From positions 1 to 37,613 of the forward strand of contig NZ_VDCY01000022.1 of assembly GCF_006517395.1 (NCBI RefSeq): 37,613 bases of DNA, given 5' to 3'. Under the pieces are notes generated by a model, which was not told where the DNA came from, made no database searches, and saw nothing but the letters and a program-made list of their open reading frames with translations. Shown here in pieces: positions 33,591 to 37,613 of this stretch. The translations under genes were made by a program, and so were the position numbers. Numbering within the stretch: position 1 is the stretch's first letter; the number at the start of each line of letters is the position of its first letter. This stretch comes from Terrilactibacillus laevilacticus (lineage in GTDB: Bacteria > Bacillota > Bacilli > Bacillales > Sporolactobacillaceae).

Positions 33591-34352
33591 ATGGAAAGCA
33601 AGAATAAGACCGTTATCAAATCGATGTCCTTACTTAACTTATTCTTAACGAGATCTCACTTAACTTTAAACGAGATAGTGGAATTTTCTCAAATACCAAA
33701 AACATCCGTTCATCGTATGTTAGCCTCACTAGAGGAAATGCGTTTCCTTGATAAGAGCGCGGATGGAAAGTATTCACTAGGTTTGCTATTTTTACGCTTT
33801 GGGCAGTTAGTATCAGAAAGATTAGACATTCGACAATTAGCCCTGCCCGTGATGAAGGTTCTAAGAGATGATGTTGGTGAGGCGGTCAATCTCATTGTTA
33901 AATATGGGAATGAAGCGATGTATATTGAAAAACAAGATACCAATCAACCCGTACGTTTATATACAGCAGTAGGCCGGAAGTCTCCTTTATATGCAGGTGA
34001 CTCGAGGATTATTCTTGCTTATCTACCAGAGGAAGAACGGGATCGATATGTAGAACAAACGGTACTTAAACCGCTTGGGCTAGGGACGATTACGGATAAA
34101 AAAAGGCTTAGGGAAGTCTTAGATAAGACAAGAGAACAGGGCTATACAATAAGTAAATCAGAACTGGAAAATTACACAACGGCTATTTCAGCCCCAATCT
34201 TAAATCATAATCATAATATAATAGCTGGTCTAAGTATTGCAGGTCCGGATATTCGACTGTCAGAGCAACACCTGCCTGAGTTAATTGATAAGGTAAAGAA
34301 AGCGGCTTTAGAAATTTCAATGAAATTAGGATATAAAAATACAACTAGGTAA
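33591..34352 (+). CDS. kipR: IclR-family regulator (KipR)
   Basis: A 254-residue regulator with an N-terminal winged helix (TLNEIVEFSQIPKTSVHRML) and a C-terminal effector domain (about 90-250). The ATG at 33591 is chosen behind GGGGAAAG; an in-frame ATG at 33528 has no ribosome site, and B. subtilis KipR is of similar length (about 250). As last gene of the pxp operon it probably represses it through the GTTCCG/CGGAAC palindrome at 28752 and responds to a related metabolite. Confidence 0.9.
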   Translation: MESKNKTVIKSMSLLNLFLTRSHLTLNEIVEFSQIPKTSVHRMLASLEEMRFLDKSADGKYSLGLLFLRFGQLVSERLDIRQLALPVMKVLRDDVGEAVNLIVKYGNEAMYIEKQDTNQPVRLYTAVGRKSPLYAGDSRIILAYLPEEERDRYVEQTVLKPLGLGTITDKKRLREVLDKTREQGYTISKSELENYTTAISAPILNHNHNIIAGLSIAGPDIRLSEQHLPELIDKVKKAALEISMKLGYKNTTR

Positions 34353-34463
34353 ACTCATTTGAACGATTGACAAACACAATGATGGGTAAAATTTTTTAGA
34401 TTTAGTATGAATACAATCACTTCAAGGAAAACTAATAGAGACTTTCCTGTGAGGTGATAGAGC

Positions 34464-35201
34464 ATGAATAAGTATTTTGAAGTAGATACTTCGGAAGCAA
34501 CTTTTAAAATATTTTCTCAAATGCATACGTTGACATTGGCATTTATCATTCTAATTGGTATAGCATTTTGTCTTATGAGAAACAAATTTAAAGAAGAATA
34601 TAAGTGGCGAAACGGAGTAAGGATCACCCTTCTTGTCGTTCTTATTGTGGCAGAAATTAGTTACCATACATGGTTAATCATTAATCGTGCTTGGTCTCTG
34701 AAAACATCGTTGCCCTTACATATAAGTGATGTAGCGATTTATCTATCGATGGTGATGTTGCTTTTGAAAAGCAAAAAGTTATTACAATTTCTTTATTTTG
34801 TAGGATTAGGAAGTTCCATTCAAGCGATGCTGACACCAACCATTGGTCAATACGCATTTCCACATTTTCGATACATCGAATTTTTTGCTGTTCATGGTGG
34901 AGTCTTCCTAAGTTGTATTTTCATGATTGCCGCTTATCGCTTTAGACCAACCATTATTTCCTTATGTGTGTCATTCCTTTTTATAAATGTCTATGGAGGT
35001 TTTGTCTTTTTAATGAATCGCTTACTTGGTTCCAATTATATGTATTTAATGAAGAAACCAAAGACTGGCTCAGCTCTAGATATTTTAGGTTCATACCCAG
35101 AGTATCTATTTTCATTAGATATGATCCTTCTTGTTGGTTTTTATTTGTTATTTATTCCTTTCTGGCTATCCAACCGAAAAGTAAATTTTAGTCGTACTTA
35201 A
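34464..35201 (+). CDS. ywaF: TIGR02206-family integral membrane protein (YwaF-like)
   Basis: A 245-residue protein with about six or seven hydrophobic helices. Family features are SLKTSLPLHISDVAIYLS in the middle and LGSNYMYLMKKPKTGSALD with LGSYPEYLFSLD near the end. ATG 34464 has AGGTGATAG upstream. The function of this family is unknown. No clear terminator separates it from kipR 110 bases upstream or from the exporter downstream. Confidence 0.88.
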   Translation: MNKYFEVDTSEATFKIFSQMHTLTLAFIILIGIAFCLMRNKFKEEYKWRNGVRITLLVVLIVAEISYHTWLIINRAWSLKTSLPLHISDVAIYLSMVMLLLKSKKLLQFLYFVGLGSSIQAMLTPTIGQYAFPHFRYIEFFAVHGGVFLSCIFMIAAYRFRPTIISLCVSFLFINVYGGFVFLMNRLLGSNYMYLMKKPKTGSALDILGSYPEYLFSLDMILLVGFYLLFIPFWLSNRKVNFSRT

Positions 35202-35293
35202 CCGATTTTCGAAGTTTGATTCTATGAATTTAAACCTTTTTCAAGTATGATAATGATATTCCATTATTATAAAAGTGAAAGAGGTAAGAATTA

Positions 35294-36199
35294 ATGAAAA
35301 AGTACCAAGTGATTAGCCTACTTATGTTGGCTAATTTGTTTTGGGCGGGCAACTATGTGTTCGGTAAGTATGTCGTAAGTGATATGACGCCCGTCCAAAT
35401 GACGTTTACGCGCTGGTTGATCGCCATTATTTTGCTATTTCCTATTGCCCATTGGGTTGAGCATCCAGACTGGAAGAACGTATGGAAACAATGGAAGAGT
35501 CTTCTCATTTTGTCTATCTTAGGAATTATGGGTTATAACTTATTGTTATATGAAGCGCTTAGATTTACAACGTCAATGAATGCTGCTCTTGTAAATTCCA
35601 TGAATCCTGCTCTTATTGTTTTATTTTCCGTTCTCTTCTTAAGTGAAAGAATATCATTAACAAATGGTGTAGGTCTCTTCATTTCGTTAATCGGTGTTTT
35701 ACTTGTTTTAACAAACGGCCAACTCTGGAACTTATTTTTCATTCATTATAACTTAGGTGACCTGATCATGATTGCCGTCATTTTGTTATGGACTTTTTAT
35801 ACAATTTATGGAAAACGGATGCATCATATTCCGCCGATTACATCAACCGCCATCACGGCATTAATGGCTGTCATTATTCTTTTCCCTTTTATTTTAAGCC
35901 AGGGTTATGACTTTCATCTTAGTAAGCAAGCTATTTCAGGGATTATTTACATCGGACTTTTTCCTTCTGTAGGGTCGTTTATCTTTTGGAATGCATCAGT
36001 AAGGCATATTGGGGCAAGTAAAGCCGGAATTTATTTGAATTTAATAACTGTGTTTACAGCCATTATTAGCATCTTATTAGGAAAAGGAATTACGTTAGCT
36101 CAAATTATTGGTGGTTTACTCGTTTTTCTTGGCGTCTATCTTTCAAATCAGAAAGTTAAACCAAAGGCGGAAGAGAGTCATCAAGCGATCGCGAAATAA
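35294..36199 (+). CDS. DMT-superfamily (EamA) transporter
   Basis: A 301-residue membrane protein with about ten helices in two EamA repeats: FWAGNYVFGKYVVSDMTP at the start, AALVNSMNPALIVLFSVLFL closing the first repeat, and IYLNLITVFTAIISILLG closing the second. Likely a metabolite or amino-acid exporter; substrate unknown. ATG 35294 has AGAGGT upstream. It is more similar in motif layout to the 26495 exporter than to the 6038 one. MITE copy F follows the stop by 65 bases. Confidence 0.9.
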   Translation: MKKYQVISLLMLANLFWAGNYVFGKYVVSDMTPVQMTFTRWLIAIILLFPIAHWVEHPDWKNVWKQWKSLLILSILGIMGYNLLLYEALRFTTSMNAALVNSMNPALIVLFSVLFLSERISLTNGVGLFISLIGVLLVLTNGQLWNLFFIHYNLGDLIMIAVILLWTFYTIYGKRMHHIPPITSTAITALMAVIILFPFILSQGYDFHLSKQAISGIIYIGLFPSVGSFIFWNASVRHIGASKAGIYLNLITVFTAIISILLGKGITLAQIIGGLLVFLGVYLSNQKVKPKAEESHQAIAK

Positions 36200-36264
36200 C
36201 GATATAAACTTTGTATATTGGCCTTATTTGGTTGAAACAGGCCACTAAGACTATTTTATTAAAA

Positions 36265-36417
36265 GTGAGTGTTCAAAAAGGTGACAAATTAGAAGCAAGA
36301 AGATCAAGGCGGCGCTGTTTTGAGGACCGGAATGTAGGTTTTTACTACATGAGGACCGGAAAAACGAGCGGGCGTCGAGGTTCGTAGCTTATCATTTGGT
36401 GACTTTTTGAACAACCT
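36265..36417 (+). mobile_element. MITE-like dispersed element, copy F (153 bp)
   Basis: It is almost the same as copy A internally (GAGGACCGGAATGTAGG and the ATGTAG/CTACAT hairpin) with standard ends. The flanking direct repeat is TAAAA (36260-36264 and 36419-36423). The right-hand repeat runs straight into AAAAGGAG, the ribosome site of the nucleoside hydrolase, whose ATG is 16 bases from the element end. Confidence 0.87.
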
Positions 36418-36433
36418 CTAAAAGGAGATATTC

Positions 36434-37369
36434 ATGCAACATATTTATTTTAACCACGATGCAGGTATCGATGATCTCGTTTCTCTATTTCTATTGCTCC
36501 AAATGAAGAATGTTAATCTCATTGGGGTATCAGTCATTCCAGCAGACGGTTATGCTGAGCCTGGTGTTAGTGCCAGTCGCAAAATTATGGATCGATTTGG
36601 GAAGAGTCATGTTGAGGTGGCGGAGTCAAACTCAAGAGGTGTTCATCCATTTCCTAAAGAATGGCGTATGCATACTTTTTTTGTCGATGCCCTTCCCATT
36701 CTCAATGAATCGGGAAAAGTGGATGCCCCATTAAGTCCACTGCCTGCACACCAGCATATGATTCAAAAAATTCGAGAAAACGAAGAATCTACAACATTAT
36801 TATTTACAGGTCCTTTAACCGACCTAGCAAGGGCACTTGACGAAGCACCCGACATTGAAGATAAAATAGAAAAACTTGTGTGGATGGGAGGCACATTTCA
36901 AGATGTAGGGAATGTACAGGAACCTGAGCATGATGGAACAGCAGAGTGGAATGCTTATTGGGATCCTGAAGCGGTGGCTAGGGTATGGAAGAGTTCTCTA
37001 ACCATCGAAATAGTCGCTTTAGAAAGTACGAATCAAGTCCCATTAACCATTGATGTTCGAAACCATTGGGCATCGCTCAGACGTTACACAGGTGTTGACT
37101 TTGTTGGCCAATGTTATGCGGCATGTCCACCGCTTGTTCATATTGAAACAAACTCGACATATTACTTATGGGATGTTCTGACAACGGCCTCTGTAGGAAA
37201 TAAAGCTTTAGTAAAAATGAGAGAAGTGACTAGCCAAGTACTTACCAAGCGTCCTAGTCAAGGAAGATTGATTGAAGAAGAGAATGGTAGACCAGTCCAT
37301 GTCGTCTATGACGTGGATGGGAAAGCATTTTTTGGGTACATTACAGATCTAGCAAAGAGAGTTCAATAG
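36434..37369 (+). CDS. Nucleoside hydrolase (IunH family)
   Basis: A 311-residue enzyme that cleaves nucleosides to base and ribose, using a bound calcium ion. The N-terminal motif is FNHDAGIDD (residues 6-14), aligning with DxDPGxDD: the first aspartate is N7, while the general-base and calcium aspartates D9, D13 and D14 are kept. Further blocks are TGPLTDLARAL, WMGGTF, EWNAYWDPEA and a C-terminal VVYDVDG. ATG 36434 follows AAAAGGAG. The rest of the window (37370-37613) is A/T-rich with no gene I can support. Confidence 0.9.
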   Translation: MQHIYFNHDAGIDDLVSLFLLLQMKNVNLIGVSVIPADGYAEPGVSASRKIMDRFGKSHVEVAESNSRGVHPFPKEWRMHTFFVDALPILNESGKVDAPLSPLPAHQHMIQKIRENEESTTLLFTGPLTDLARALDEAPDIEDKIEKLVWMGGTFQDVGNVQEPEHDGTAEWNAYWDPEAVARVWKSSLTIEIVALESTNQVPLTIDVRNHWASLRRYTGVDFVGQCYAACPPLVHIETNSTYYLWDVLTTASVGNKALVKMREVTSQVLTKRPSQGRLIEEENGRPVHVVYDVDGKAFFGYITDLAKRVQ

Positions 37370-37613
37370 TATAACGAGGTAAATTGATCTACTGATCTTT
37401 TATTAATCCTGAATTATTCATAGTTTAATTTTTTAACAGGAAATTCCCCATTAATTGTAAAAGTTGAGTGGTTTTATGGAAACTTGACCTGAAAAAATAA
37501 ATAAACTGGAGAGTCAATTTCAATTTTAATTTTTAGGTATTTCCACTTTATTCCTAATAGGCCTAAAAAAGAGCATACTACACCCATATGAAGAATTTCA
37601 CTTTTTGAAATTC

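Noticed and set aside
37474-37613. Leftward frame open to the window end (MGVVCSFLGLLGIKWKY part)
   Set aside because: It could be the 3' end of a gene outside the window, but no family is recognisable and the composition is ordinary for A/T-rich noncoding DNA.

Overview
The window comes from a low-GC, endospore-former-type Firmicute of the Bacillaceae. The support is strong AGGAGG-type ribosome sites, frequent TTG/GTG starts, simple hairpin-plus-T terminators, and gene sets known from Bacillus subtilis: a teichuronic-acid (tua) cluster, the ycsF-ycsG-ycsI-kipI-kipA-kipR (5-oxoprolinase) operon, PepV, YitT, YwaF and a YhcY/YhcZ-like two-component pair. No rRNA, tRNA, CRISPR array or phage genes were seen.

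Layout. 1-1031: the start of a TnpB gene with its left-end hairpin, a decayed small membrane-protein gene and a CBS-domain gene, all leftward. 1373-5996: a two-component system with a cysteine-bearing GAF kinase, a VOC protein overlapped by a 59-residue basic protein, a YitT-type membrane protein and a tandem acetyltransferase. 6038-7963: a DMT exporter divergent from a LysR regulator. 7964-12120: a possible leader peptide, an MFS exporter, a MarR-like remnant, a RimJ/L-type acetyltransferase and PepV. 12844-23630: the cell-wall polymer cluster (GT4, flippase, then tuaA-tuaD-epimerase-tuaE-tuaF-tuaG-tuaH). 23913-26307: a DUF4003 protein and an M20 carbamoylase-type amidohydrolase. 26495-27816: a MerR-DMT operon reading left from a textbook MerR promoter. 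28814-34352: the 5-oxoproline operon pxpA-ycsG-ycsI-pxpB-pxpC-kipR, behind an IclR-like palindrome. 34464-37369: YwaF, another DMT exporter and a nucleoside hydrolase.

How genes work together. In the tua cluster TuaA would load the first sugar on undecaprenyl phosphate, TuaD supplies UDP-glucuronate, the epimerase probably supplies the second sugar, the glycosyltransferases extend the unit, the flippase exports it and TuaE polymerises it. A PhoP-box-like series lies before tuaA, matching the known phosphate-starvation control of B. subtilis tua. In the pxp operon PxpA, PxpB and PxpC form 5-oxoprolinase, and the NRAMP-like and DUF1445 proteins probably handle uptake or related glutamate chemistry.

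The most unusual content is between genes. Six copies of one MITE-like element (153, 153, 218, 276, 214 and 153 bp) occupy intergenic gaps. They share terminal sequences, each is flanked by a 5-6 bp A/T-rich direct repeat, and they are built from shared internal hairpin modules. At each end a -35-like hexamer sits 17-18 nt from the duplicated target, which itself resembles a -10 box. Two unlinked arrays of about fifteen 20-21 bp units with core RAAGTGGCDCAATTCC each lie directly after a terminator-like hairpin. I know of no described function for either family.
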